A stretch of 64,000 nucleotides of DNA from Alisma plantago-aquatica (taxonomy: Eukaryota > Streptophyta > Magnoliopsida > Alismatales > Alismataceae), in contig OY856409.1 of NCBI GenBank assembly GCA_963693085.1, positions 1,164,668,749-1,164,732,748 on the forward strand. Reading direction: 5' to 3'. The notes under the pieces are model-generated. The model did not search any database. It saw only the letters and a list, made by a program, of their open reading frames with translations, and had not been told where the DNA came from. Shown here piece after piece: positions 47,256-57,581 of the stretch; position 1 is the first letter of the stretch; each line of letters begins with the position of its first letter. Made by a program: the position numbers and the translations under genes.

Positions 47256-47389
47256 GTTGAGGGTGTCCCTTTGAGGTTGGGAGAGATAAGGGGAACAAAC
47301 TAGCCGTTTTACAACTTGCAACGGATCTATTTTGAGTCCCACCTACTTCTCCAATGGTTGGAATTGCTTTTTCTGCATTCCAGTACAGT

Positions 47390-47645
47390 CTGATCGGCCG
47401 AGTTTCAATAAAGGCAACTCGGCCGAACCACTAAAAGACAAGGCTGAAAGCTGGACTGTCGGCCGAGTTCCCTTGGAGAAACTCGGTCGATCGGTCGACT
47501 TTCATCTTGGACCGATCAGTGGATCGGCCGAGTTTCCCAGCATAGAAACTCGACCGAACAGGAATCGGCTGAGTTGGAAACTCGGCTGATTGCATCAAAA
47601 ATTCCAGAATAACTGGATCGGCTGAGTTTGTAATTCGGCTGACAA
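47390..47645 (-). promoter_or_regulatory. Palindrome array (CGGCCGAGTT dyads) in C 3' LTR
   Basis: Five inverted pairs of TCGGCCGAGTT and AACTCGGCCGA. The first three have spacers of 10-12 bases and the last two of about 3. Variants with TCGGCTGAGTT appear toward 47645. The half-site differs from that of B mainly by CGGCCGAG against CGGTCGAG, so the two arrays look like diverged versions of one system. Confidence 0.85.
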
Positions 47646-47972
47646 AATCCCTGTTATGGGTATTTTGGAATTTTTGTAAAACTGTACAAATGATGGATTT
47701 TTGAGTCCCAATCAATTTATCCATCTTAGTTACAATACAAAATATGAGTATAAGTGATTACATCAATTGTTCTAAGCCTACAAGGGCTATTTCACAAAAC
47801 AGTCAAAAGTCACATGTTTTGCATGTGCTGGATGAGCAGCTTTTGAGTTGAATGTGATTCTTTTCTTGTACCTAATGTCTGAAACAATCTCAAATAGATT
47901 TTTTAGATACATATGAATGGAATGGTTAATTCATTATCAAAATATGGGCAATGTGTGACACCTAGGTCAACA

Positions 47973-48262
47973 TTCTCCCCCTTTTTGACAATGACAAACC
48001 ATTCCTCAACATATTGAAAAGAATGTGAAAATTATACATTTTCTTAGGGAATTGCAAGGGGATGCAAAGATGATCAATTTGTAGTGCTCCCCCTCAATTC
48101 ATGCTTACTCATTCCTGCATGGTTAGTTAAAAAACAAGCAACCACAGCACATATGTATATTATATGATTCTAAGCAAGTCTAGATGCATTTCAGTTAATA
48201 GACAAGAAAAGAACCATACAAGCAATAAATTCAATATGATTGAGCTTTTTCTCCCCCTTTGT
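47973..48262 (-). other. Multiple polypurine tracts of C
   Basis: The primary tract AAAAAGGGGGAGAA abuts the LTR at 47973-47986; further GGGGGAG tracts are at 48087-48094 and 48250-48257 with contexts matching B. This supports Sirevirus assignment. Confidence 0.85.
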
Positions 48263-48591
48263 CATCTCAAAAAGGCAGGGGGGGTAGAAGAGCATAAAAG
48301 CAAGGTCTTCTCCATAGAGAAACCAAAAACACTCAATCAAACACTCCATAGAAAGACAGAGGAACACCAAGATAAACAACGAAATCATGCATTATCAAAA
48401 TATGGAAAACACTACAAGATAAACCATACAAAGCGTTTCCATAAACCATAAAACAAAACTACACGGATATCATAGAGTAGAAATAGTACAACTCAGATGA
48501 TGTGCCTAATGTATATATTACAATTATAGTCCAAAGAGATATAACATGGTCATCTGAGACTAGAACTAGACACATCAGCCCCTAAGCTAAA
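48263..48591 (-). other. C 3' UTR of accessory ORF
   Basis: About 330 bp between the polypurine tracts and the accessory stop codon, AT-rich and without a recognisable gene. Confidence 0.6.
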
Positions 48592-50205
48592 CTACTCTAT
48601 GTCTACATCATCAACAGCAGCATCGATGTCCTCATCTGGCCGGTAGTCCTCATCGCCATCATCAGAAGGAGGAGCAGCAGCCTGTGTGGCCTCGTCAGCA
48701 TCTTGGTCATCATCCTCATCATCAGCATCAGTCGCAGTAGCCTTGTTGTCTTCATCAGCATCAGACGTAGCATCCTCCTAGTCAGGCATATCCTCATCTG
48801 GAGGACCAGAAGCACGCCCGGGCCACCTCGCACTCTGCTCGGACCAAGACATGCCTAGAGCATGTAACTCATAGGCAACCTCAAGGGGAGGAGCAGTAGA
48901 GGTGTACTGGGCCAAGATCTCCGACAGACGACCACCTGGAAGCGCCAAAACTGGGGAAGGGTATCCACCTGCAGAGGGCTCAGCGGAAGCAGAAAAGGGT
49001 GGAGCAGGATGAAACTGACTGTACGCGTAAGAAGCGTAGTCACCACCGGGGTAAGGCGAGTAGGTGGGATAAGGCTGTGGGCAGGATATATGCATGGAAG
49101 ACATGATGTGGCAAAGATCCTGATGATGGTGTTGCTGGACCTGCATGTTGTACGCTTGCTGGTGCATGAGATACCCCATGAGGGCCTCATTTGAGACATG
49201 GAAATCAGCAAAGGCAGGCTGGGGAGGAGGCTGGAAGGAAGGCTCAGGTGGAGGTGGTGCAGCTGAGGAGGGTGGAGGTGCAGCAGAGGAGGGTGGAGGT
49301 GCAGCTGAGGAAGATGATGCACCAGGGGTAGGAACACTCTTCAGAAGAGTGGTCTCACTGATATAAATGCCTTTGCGATCAGGGCGGTAGAGGAGATCGG
49401 CAAAGAGGGATTTACCAGTTGCGTGCTGGAAAAGACCACAAATAAGGGCAGGATATGGAAGATGTGTGCCCTTTGTGTTCTTCCCGGAGTCAAAACAGGT
49501 CATATGGTGGAGGATGTAACGGGCCCATTTGACTCCTTGATTGTTCAGCAGAAGATACATCATAACCGCCGTATTCTCGGCAATGTCCGTTTGATTCTTT
49601 TTAGGATGGACATTGCAGCTCAAGATAAACGCCAAGACGCGGCGAGGAGCAGAAAGGGCGGAGGAAGGCAAAGTACCCTTTTTTCTATAAGGAAAGTTGG
49701 GTTGCTTGAGAAATTTGTGGATGTCAGTCAAGTCAACCTCAATTTCCTTATAAACATCATCGGGGTAAAGAAGATCAAGGTATTGAGGATAGTCGGCGAT
49801 CCAAGATGTCGTACCAACATTTCCATTAAGATAGAGATTGAAAGAACGCTCAGTGATATGGAAAGGTTTACCGGCAATCATGGATGTCAACACAATAGAG
49901 GTGTCCGTGGATGGGACCAAAGAGTCATAGTTCCAACGCAAATTGGCGTAGAACTCACGGACAGCTTTGGAACTATATTTCAAATTGTGGAAGCGGGCAT
50001 CCTCTATGCAAAACGCCTCAAGGTGATGGGTTCGAAGGATTTGACAAGCTTCAAAGAGGTTAGCGTGAAAGCTATTGGGTTGATGTAGAGCTCGAAAAGG
50101 GAAGGGAGTGCGAGGAAGGAGCTCTTGGTAACGAGAAACAGCAGCTTGTTCAATGAAAGATAGATTTTTGAACACTATATACCTTGGAGCAAGGGGGGTC
50201 GCCAT
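48592..50205 (-). pseudogene. Element C accessory ORF (plant-transposon-protein-like, acidic tail)
   Basis: 538 codons in one frame from ATG at 50205 to TAG at 48592, broken only by one TAG at 48778-48780. Residues 1-270 form a helical domain typical of uncharacterised plant retrotransposon accessory proteins (REFYANLRWNYDSLVP, MIAGKPFHITERSFNLYL, LPYPALICGLFQ). Residues 275-330 are an Ala/Pro/Ser repeat (SSAAPPP units), then a Tyr/Gln/Pro-rich region. After the TAG come 60 residues that are about half Asp/Glu. An internal promoter array lies 200-380 bp upstream. It is not env-like in any motif I can see, and no signal peptide or membrane segment is visible. Function unknown, probably nuclear. 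Confidence 0.75.
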
Positions 50206-50409
50206 AGCAGGGGCAGGGACGGCTCTTTTCCGTCATTGGGACCTCATGGAGAGGAGAAGGAGGAAAGAGAGCCGAGCTGCATGGAGAGATAAGGCAGACG
50301 AAACCCCAAGAACAGCAGGAACCAAGAAACAAGGTCGATCGGATGTGAAATTGGCTGGAACGAGGGAAGAGAGGACCAGGGTTAGGGAGGGTTGGGGGTT
50401 ACAGCTAGG

Positions 50410-50580
50410 GTTCGGTCGACTTTGCTCTAGTTGAGAGGGAGAAAGTCGGCCGATTCCTATATATATAAAACCAGTCTGCCACCGATCGGTCGAGTTTGGG
50501 AAATGGAAACTCGACCGATCGAGCGCACAGGTACCCTGAATCCCGACCGTTCGGCCGAGTTGGAAACTCGGCCGACCAAA
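50410..50580 (-). promoter_or_regulatory. Internal promoter of element C: palindrome array plus TATA
   Basis: The dyad ATCGGTCGAGTT-N11-AACTCGACCGAT at 50485-50519 and a tighter dyad TCGGCCGAGTT-N3-AACTCGGCCGA at 50550-50575 precede, on the - strand, a TATATATA box at 50458-50467. Two further half-sites lie at 50412-50421 and 50445-50454 around the expected start. The accessory ATG is 250 bp downstream. The dyads are intact, with all CpG steps preserved. Confidence 0.8.
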
Positions 50581-50836
50581 ACCCTGAAGAGGAAAAACTG
50601 AAGTTCTAGCCCTAGCCTCAAATGACCGAATGCAATTTTTCTTTTTGGTCTAGTTTGTATATTAAGTATATTTAGGCACATTCCCATCATCATAGGGTAC
50701 TATTTGTCGATTAAAACCCGATTTGCGAGAAAAAGCCCGAAAAAGAGATAGAAACTAGAGAAAATTTAGCAAAAACAAGCATTTTGAGCAATCAAAACAT
50801 TTTTAAGCAAGAGCAACACATACAAGATGTAACCAA

Positions 50837-52577
50837 CTAATTAGAGAGCAATTCAATATCATCAAGAGAAATTATGAGCAATTTTGATCTAATAAAATGA
50901 AATTGTTCTCTAGCAAGTGGTTTAGTGAAAATATCGGCCAACTGATTTTCCGTATCCACATGTGTGATGTAAATATCCTTTTTGACAATGTGGTCACGGA
51001 GAAAATGATGGCGAACTTCTATGTGTTTAGATCTACTATGCAATATTGGATTATAAGAAAGATTTATTGCACTAGTATTATCACAGTAAATAGGAGAAGC
51101 ATCAAAATGAATGTTAAAGTCTTGGAGCATTTGCTTCATCCATAGGACCTGGGCACAACAACTTCCGGCTGCAATGTACTCAGCTTCGGTAGTTGATAAT
51201 GCCACTGTGCTCTGTTTCTTGGAGAACCAAGACACCAAGCATGGTCCCAAGAGGAAGCAAGTGCCACTTGTGCACTTTCTATCAATCAAGCAACCTGCGT
51301 AGTCAGCATCACTATATGCCACAAGAGTAAAGTCCCTTGACTTAGGGTACCATAGTCCAAAATTTGGAGTTTTGGCTAAGTACCTCAAAACCCTCTTAAC
51401 AGCAATAAGATGTGATTTCCTAGGGCTTGATTGAAAGCGAGCACACAAGCCAACACTAAACATTATATCAGGTCTAGAGGCAGTTAAATAAAGTAAACTT
51501 CCGATCATACCTCTATAGAGCTTCTCATCTACCTTTTCACCTTCTTCATCCCTGTCGAGTTTTGCGGTGTTTGACATGGGTGTATCCATCGGCTTCATGT
51601 TCTCCATCCCAAAGCGTTTGAGTAGTTCAGTAGTGTATTTGCCTTGGTTGATGAAGTTTCCTTCCTTCGTTTGTTTGATTTGAAAGCCGAGGAAGAAGGT
51701 CAGCTCACCCATCATGCTCATCTCGAATTCACTCTGCATAAGAGAGCTAAACTCCTTGCAAAGATCAAGGTCAGTTCCGCCAAATATAATATCATCAACA
51801 TATATTTGAATTATGAGAAAATGGGTAGAAGTGTGTTTTAGAAATAAAGTACAATCAACTTTGCCCATGATATACCTGTTATCTAACAAAAAGTTCTTTA
51901 GTTTCTCATACCAAGCTCGAGGTGCTTGTTTGAGTCCGTAGAGAGCTTTTTGCAAGAAATATACATGATTGGGTAACTTATCATTTTCAAAGCCTGGAGG
52001 TTGAGCAACATATACTTTCTCCTCGATTGTACCATTTAAAAACGCACTTTTAACATCCATTTGATAAAGCAAGAAATTTTTATAACTAGCAAAAGCAAGT
52101 AGCATACGAATAGATTCTAATCTAGCAACAGGAGCACAGGTTTCATCAAAATCAATACCTTCTTGTTGATTGTAACCTTGTGCTACTAACCTTGCTTTGT
52201 TCCTTACCACTTTTCCTTGCTCATCAAGCTTGTTGCGGTAGACCCATTTGGTGCCAATGATCTTTCTATCATTTAGTCTTGGCACTAAGGTCCACACACG
52301 GTTCTTCTCGAATTGCTCAAGCTCTTCTTGCATGGCAAGGATCCACTCATCATCACCAAGGGCCTCTTTGATGTTCTTTGGCTCCAGTTGGGAGATGAAG
52401 GCACTATCTGCTTGTTCTTTGTTGTGAGCAGCTCGTGTCCTCACTCTCTCAAACGGATTGCCAATGATCAACTCCTTGGGGTGATTCTTTGCAAAGCGGG
52501 GAGTGGGATCCTTCTTTTCTTCTTCTTTTTCTTCTTCTTCAACCTGCTTACCTTTGTCTTTGATGTTGAGCTCTTTC
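50837..52577 (-). CDS. pol: Element C pol: reverse transcriptase and RNase H (5' truncated)
   Basis: Open frame ending at 50837; ATG at 52471 is internal, since coding continues upstream as a Glu/Lys-rich linker to the rearranged junction at about 52577. The copia RT (RVT_2) spans roughly residues 25-270: [48 protein letters not shown] and the catalytic [10 protein letters not shown]. RNase H follows with [19 protein letters not shown] and [27 protein letters not shown], then [13 protein letters not shown]. All key residues and the whole frame are intact, so C decayed little after insertion. gag, protease and integrase, normally upstream, are deleted. Confidence 0.95.
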
Positions 52578-53256
52578 AGTTTTACAAAAATTCCAAAATA
52601 CCCATAACAGGGATTTTGTCGGCCGAATTACAAACTCGGCCGATCCAGTTATTCTGGAATTTTTGATGCAATCGGCCGAGTTTCCAACTCAGCCGATTCC
52701 TGTTCGGTCGAGTTTCTATGCTGGGAAACTCGGCCGATCCACTGATCGGTCCAAGATGAAAGTCGACCGATCGGCCGAGTTTCTCCAAGGGAACTCGGCC
52801 GACAGTCCAGCTTTCAGCCTTGTCTTTTAGTGGTTCGGCCGAGTTGCCTTTATTGAAACTCGGCCGATCAGACTGTACTGGAATGCAAAAAAAGAAATTC
52901 CAACCGTTGGAGAAGTAGGTGGGACTCAAAATCCCTGTTATGGGTATTTTGGAATTTTTGTAAAACTGTACAAATGATGGATTTTTGAGTCCCAATCAAT
53001 TTATCCATCTTAGTTACAATACAAAACATGAGTATAAGTGATTACATCAATTGTTCTAAGCCTACAAGGGCTATTTCACAAAACGGTCAAAAGTCACATG
53101 TTTTGCATGTGCTGGATGAGCAGCTTTTGAGTTGAATGTGATTCTTTTCTTGTACCTAATGTCTGAAACAATCTCAAATAGATTTGTTAGATACATATGA
53201 ATGGAATGGTTAAGTCATTATCAAAATATGGGCAATGTGCGACACCTAGGTCAACA
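52578..53256 (-). mobile_element. Element C 5' LTR remnant with internal inversion
   Basis: 52578-52930 is the reverse complement of LTR segment 47331-47688, including all five palindrome pairs. 52927-53256 is in normal orientation and matches 47643-47972. The segment around CCCTGTTATGGGTATTTTGG therefore occurs twice as an inverted pair, at 52583-52620 and 52927-52965. The rest of the LTR, the primer site and gag are gone. The outer end CAACA and the target duplication are intact. Confidence 0.9.
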
Positions 53257-53261
53257 GTTAT

Positions 53262-53843
53262 CCCCTACAGCAAAAGGTATAGTAAAGGCTCCAGGTTCCC
53301 TCTTTTTTGTAGGTAATTCCGCATTTACGAAAGCAGTTGACATAATGACAAGGTGCACTATTTTAATCCTTCCTCCTCTTCTTTTTTTTTTATTAGGTCC
53401 TTGAAAAACTTGGCATATGTGGGCATTTCTTCTAAAGCATCCAGAAATGGCACATTGAGGTGGAGCTTTTTCACCGACTCCATAAACTTTTCATACCTCT
53501 TTTTGAGATGTGCCTTTATGAGTTTGTATGGAAATGGCAATCTCGGGGAGTATTGACTCCTTTTGGCTAATATGTCCTCCACAGGATCTGGTTCTCTAAC
53601 TTGAGCTTGTTGGCTTTCTCCTTCGGCTAATTTCTCTGTAATAATCTCTGGCTCTGGTTCTTCAAGTCTTGTCACCTCAGGGCACTCTACCGTCCTTCCC
53701 GATCTAAGGACTGCCAACTTGGAAGACTTGGTGTTAGATGGTATCTTCCCTAAAGAGTTCTTCACCATCTCGACCAACTGAGTGAGTTGTTGGTCTATCT
53801 GGCGTTGATGTGTTTGCATATCCACCATTTGGACCTGCATCAT
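53262..53843 (-). pseudogene. Element E protease N-terminus and gag-pro linker
   Basis: 53262-53357 encodes a protease lead-in (REPGAFTIPFAVGDN) that joins the part left of element C. 53843-53358 is a 162-codon open frame typical of the Athila gag-protease linker, with QRQIDQQLTQLVEMV, RSGRTVE and the RLPFPYKL...HLKKRYEKFMESVKKLHLNVPFLDALEEMPTYAKFFKDL region (only short parts diagnostic). A stop-bearing gap separates it from gag. Confidence 0.8.
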
Positions 53844-53966
53844 ATTTAGGACACCAGAGTTGGACAGTGCATTTTGCGTTAGTTGATTGTTTATCGTGTC
53901 CTGTCTCTTGATGAAATCAAATAGTTAGCCCACTAAGTCAGGTTGACTATTGTTCTTTGTCTGACT

Positions 53967-55376
53967 CTATCCTTGAGCTTGTCCTTGTCCTTGACTTGTG
54001 CTTGCAGCTTGGAGGTTTTGATACTTCCCTTGACCTTGATAGTTGGTTTTGTTTGTCTGGAAAGTACTTGTTTTGGTGTACTGACCTTGTCCGCCTCTCT
54101 TCTCAGAACTTGGTGGTTGCTTGGGTGGATTATTCAGTTGATGTGAATTCTCTACAGCGTCCTTGTTGCCATAACTTGGGTGATCTAGTCTCTTAAAGTT
54201 AGCATAAGACACATTTTCAACTTCCTCCTCCTCAGACTCGCTTTCACTTGATTCTTCGGGCCAAGTGTATATGTAGTTATCTATTTTGTGCCCACCTTCG
54301 CCACAAGTGGCGCATTTCATCACTTTTTCAAAATGTTTCTTCCCCTTTCCTCCTGATTCCTTCAGCTGTCGAACATCAATGGCTATCTTTTGTATCTGAG
54401 ATGTGATTGCCTCGAGAGCCTTTGATTCAATTGACGGCCCTTCATTGGTGGCCTTTTTGGCACACCCTCTGTCAGTCCCATCATAATCAGTCCCAAATTG
54501 TAACTCAGCCATGTTTTCGATGATTTTCTTGGATCTATTGGGCTTTTTACCAAGGAAGTCGCTTCCTGCTGTTGTATTTAGCGAGGCACTCCTATCTGGT
54601 GTTAAACCATTGTAGAATGTCATTATTAGGAAACCTTTCTTATCATTATGGTGAGGGCAATCTCTCTGATACTCTTGGTACCTTTTCCAGGCTTCATGCA
54701 GATTCTCACCTAGTCTCTACGTGAAAGACGTGATCTTCTGCCTATTACGAATAGTCTTTTCTGTGGGGTAGAACTTGTTTACAAAAGCATCAGCCAATGT
54801 GTTCCATCCATTCAAAGCTTGATGTGGTAATCCAAGGTACCAGGATAGTGCCTTGTCCTCTAAGGAGAAAATGAAACCTTTGCAATAAATGACTTCTTGT
54901 GGAACTCCCCAAATCCTGATGGTGTCGCAGATATCCTTAAAAAGTGTCGAGGTGATGATAAGGGTTATCGTTCTTTGAACTCCCTCAAAAACCTTTATTC
55001 TAGATCATAGAGATTATAGTTGGCTTCAGTTCAAAGTTCGCTGCATCGAGCCTTGGGATGATCACAAGACATCTTGAGTTGTTGGCTTTTATAGTTGCCA
55101 ACTCCCAAAGAGTCTTCTCCTCCTCCTCATCGTCTTCTCTATCGATGTTCCTGCGATTGCGCTCATAGTTGTTATGGTTCCTTCTGTGCCTGCAACGATG
55201 ATGACGCTCCTCATAGTGATGATCGTCCTCTTCATGTCACTCTTCTTGCTCTTGATACTGATGGTCGTCATTGTAACGGCCACCTCTATCTTCGTCCGTT
55301 GTTGATGGAGGTGGGTGTTGTTCATTCCTCACATTCCACTCATTTCCTGAAAGGGTAACGTCTACGTGAGGTGGCA
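53967..55376 (-). pseudogene. gag: Element E gag
   Basis: Begins near ATG 55376 (MPPHVDVTLSGNEW). The N-terminal half has TGA and TAG codons and at least one frameshift, then gives the gag core with ALSWYLGLPHQALNGW and NTLADAFVNKFYP. 54623-53967 (218 open codons) is the C-terminal half with a zinc knuckle CATCGEGGHKIDNY, in which the last cysteine reads Tyr, and an acidic SESESEEEE stretch. Several stops fit C-to-T decay of CGA or CAG codons. Confidence 0.8.
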
Positions 55377-55592
55377 TGGTGAAAAGGAGTAAAGTCAAAC
55401 AAGCTTCTTTTTCCTAGGTACCTGAATAGATCATACAGTCAAGTTAGGAAACTGAACTGGTCCAAACGAACTACTCAACACAAACCCAGGTTAGCAAACT
55501 TAAAGTAACTGTGTTGTCAAGCTTATTGCTAAGCTTGAGGTATGGGAGTATAGCAAGCATACTTGGGTTCTTAACAGTGTCGTTTTGCCTTA
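55377..55592 (-). other. Element E leader between primer site and gag
   Basis: About 215 bp of untranslated leader; no motif noted. Confidence 0.6.
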
Positions 55593-55610
55593 TCCTCGGC
55601 AACGGTGCCA
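55593..55610 (-). other. Primer binding site of E (tRNA-Asp type)
   Basis: The - strand reads TGGCACCGTTGCCGAGGA, which differs from the tRNA-Asp complement at two positions. It lies two bases from the LTR end at 55613, so orientation and border agree. Confidence 0.85.
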
Positions 55611-56668
55611 AATGTTGACCGGCCTAAATCGCACGTCCAAATGGAGTGGATTAAAGTAGTCAGACTTTTAAAGAGATAACCCGACTCTCAGACCCCCGCA
55701 ATGATAAACGAGGTCTGATGCAGCGATCAGGGTCGAACATAGGGACAAGGTTGGTCATGTTAAGAATTCGGAATCAAACACCCTTATACTCCAATTGAAA
55801 AAGGAGATAAAGAGGTGTTCCCTAAGGAACGGTAGAACATAAACAAGAACAGTAAAACAAAAGAAATAAACTGTAAACACGTATATGGAGAAAACCCGAG
55901 TTGGGGTTCACCAACTAAAGCACCTCACCAACATGTAATACTATCTCTCTCTCTTTCATACTCATATCAAGATTACAAGCAACCATTCAAACCTCTATTC
56001 CACTCTCTCTCGAGATGAGGATAGATCTAAGTCTAAAAGAAACCTCTCTCTTAAGATGACAACTCAAAAACCTCACAGCAGAACAAATGGTTAAAGCTTT
56101 AGCATTCCAACATTCTCGTGCATTCATATCACTCCATGACACGGGATAAAAGTGATATTACTCTCTCGAGATATCAACAATCAAACATCACAAGATGGTA
56201 GCTAAGCATACAAGTGAAGCATTAAAACATGTGCATGTAGATAATCTTGATAATAATATGTATATTCAAAAGAAAAAGACAATATACATGTTAGGAGAGC
56301 CTTAGTGGCTGCTCCCAACCCAAGTTAAGGTGTTAGTCGCTCATGTTTGCGGACAACATGACGGTGTTACAAAGAGACAGATTCATAAGATACTAAAAAG
56401 AGAAAAAGGGGTACAGTAGGAGGAAACAATAGATCTGGAAGAGAAGAAATGTGGTACTACACACTACTTCATATTTGGATCTACCGCGTGGATGGCCTTC
56501 TTCTATTGAAGAAGGGGCGGACATCCGTCTTCTCTCTCCTCGGCTTCCGCCCCTGAAGATCCAAGACTGATGTATGGATGGTCGGAGACGAGTCTAAAAT
56601 GCAGCAGCACTTCATGGCCTCGGGATCTGATCTCTGATCTGATGTCTTGACAAGACCGATGGGTGCGC

Positions 56669-56676
56669 TATTTATA
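56669..56676 (-). promoter_or_regulatory. TATA box of E 5' LTR
   Basis: GCCTATAAATAGCGC on the - strand contains a consensus TATAAATA. The same GCCTATAAATA string occurs in E's internal promoter at 29523-29530. Confidence 0.85.
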
Positions 56677-56698
56677 GGCGCATTCCACCGACTTAGAA

Positions 56699-57005
56699 CT
56701 GCGGTCGCATTTTTTCTGTTAAGTGAGGGCAAGATCGTGATCACAGTCTCTGTCTTATTCCTCTCTGGTCACGGTCCAGATTGGTCACGGTCCCCCTATA
56801 ACCGCGGTCACAATTTTTGTCACAGCCGCAGTCGCGGTCTTAAGATTATCGCGGTCGCAGTCTTGAGATTACCGCGGTCGCGGTGTGGTGATAACCACGG
56901 TTGCGGTCTCCCCTTATTGCCTGATGATCGAGGTCTCCAGGGTACTCTAAAACCATAGTTGCGGTCTGGTGATAAGTGGACCGCGGCCGCGGCCCCTAAA
57001 ACCGT
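56699..57005 (-). promoter_or_regulatory. Palindrome array (ACCGCGGTCGCGGT type) in E 5' LTR
   Basis: About ten half-sites or dyads of the ACCGCGGTCGCGGT kind, e.g. around 56801-56822, 56870-56883 and 56980-56995, with scattered decay. It occupies U3 directly upstream of the TATA box, in parallel with 22660-22985. Confidence 0.8.
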
Positions 57006-57581
57006 GACCTGAGTTGTGTATGTTCTTGAAAACATGTAAGTGAGGCTTTAGTCAAAAAGATAGAAAACTATGTGAAAAACTGACGAAAGTTATACTAAAA
57101 GAGGTGTAAAACATATACAGAAAGTACGTAAAGTAGAGTGTTATCACTTGGTTGCTTATGATATGGTGTACCTTGTGTGAAACTACTTGCTTATACATTG
57201 TCGGTTGAACTACTATACTATATGCTTCGCCAAAACTTAATGAAACATAAAAGGACATTGTGATGAGTTGTAGCTACTAGTGCACATGGCCCAGTATGGA
57301 TATATGTTTCCTAGCATGGATCTATGATGAACTGCCCATGTTAGATGTATGATGAAATAAATTTTTCCCATACTGGATGTATGTTAAGTGCTTATAAAAT
57401 TATAATACAATTGCATCTAATGAAATGTATAAAAGAGGTGTTTATCTGATTTTCTGCCTTAAGCAATGGTTTTCTTTTCTTTCTTCTTTCTTCAAGTATT
57501 TTCCATATATGCAACCATATTACTGTATCTTTTACCACGTTTTAACTTTTATTGATGATTTTTGTTTCTTGTATTTTCTAG

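Larger units (their letters stand above)
46431..47972 (-). mobile_element. Element C 3' LTR
   Basis: 1542 bp, TGTTGG...CAACA. In transcription sense: palindrome array (47645 down to 47390), TATA box 47248-47255, leader with a few GGGTAAGTCC units, terminus at 46431. Its first bases resemble the B LTR (GCTCTAGA followed by a G-run and TGAATAGAG). Confidence 0.95.
46431..53256 (-). mobile_element. Ty1/copia Sirevirus-type element C, 5'-deleted and rearranged
   Basis: Right to left: a rearranged remnant of the 5' LTR, the 3' part of pol (RT and RNase H), an internal promoter array, an accessory ORF, multiple polypurine tracts and a complete 3' LTR. Primer site, gag, protease and integrase are missing. 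It is related to B (similar LTR ends, TATA context, palindromes and tracts) but clearly a different family. The target duplication shows it integrated as a full unit and was deleted afterwards. Confidence 0.9.
14890..57146 (-). mobile_element. Athila-like Ty3/gypsy element E, host of the nest
   Basis: E reads right to left: 5' LTR 55613-57146, tRNA-Asp-type primer site 55593-55610, gag, protease, RT, RNase H, integrase, internal promoter, accessory ORF with Ulp1 domains, polypurine tract near 23110-23121 and 3' LTR (22460-23109 joined to 14890-15401). Subtracting elements B, D and C with their target duplications leaves about 15.4 kb. gag and pol hold numerous stops and frameshifts, so E is dead and is the oldest layer. 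The left LTR lacks the terminal 376 bp present in the right one, so no target duplication can be confirmed. Confidence 0.9.
55613..57146 (-). mobile_element. Element E 5' LTR
   Basis: 1534-bp complete LTR from TGTTGACC to GTTATCA. In transcription sense the palindrome array (57005 down to 56699) is followed by a TATA box at 56669-56676. It serves as reference for the split left LTR. Flanking sequence at 57147 begins CTTGG, with no match on the left because that end of E is truncated. Confidence 0.95.

Noticed and set aside
49423..50088. 221-codon + strand ORF
   Set aside because: Antisense shadow of the C accessory ORF, which has better composition and context.
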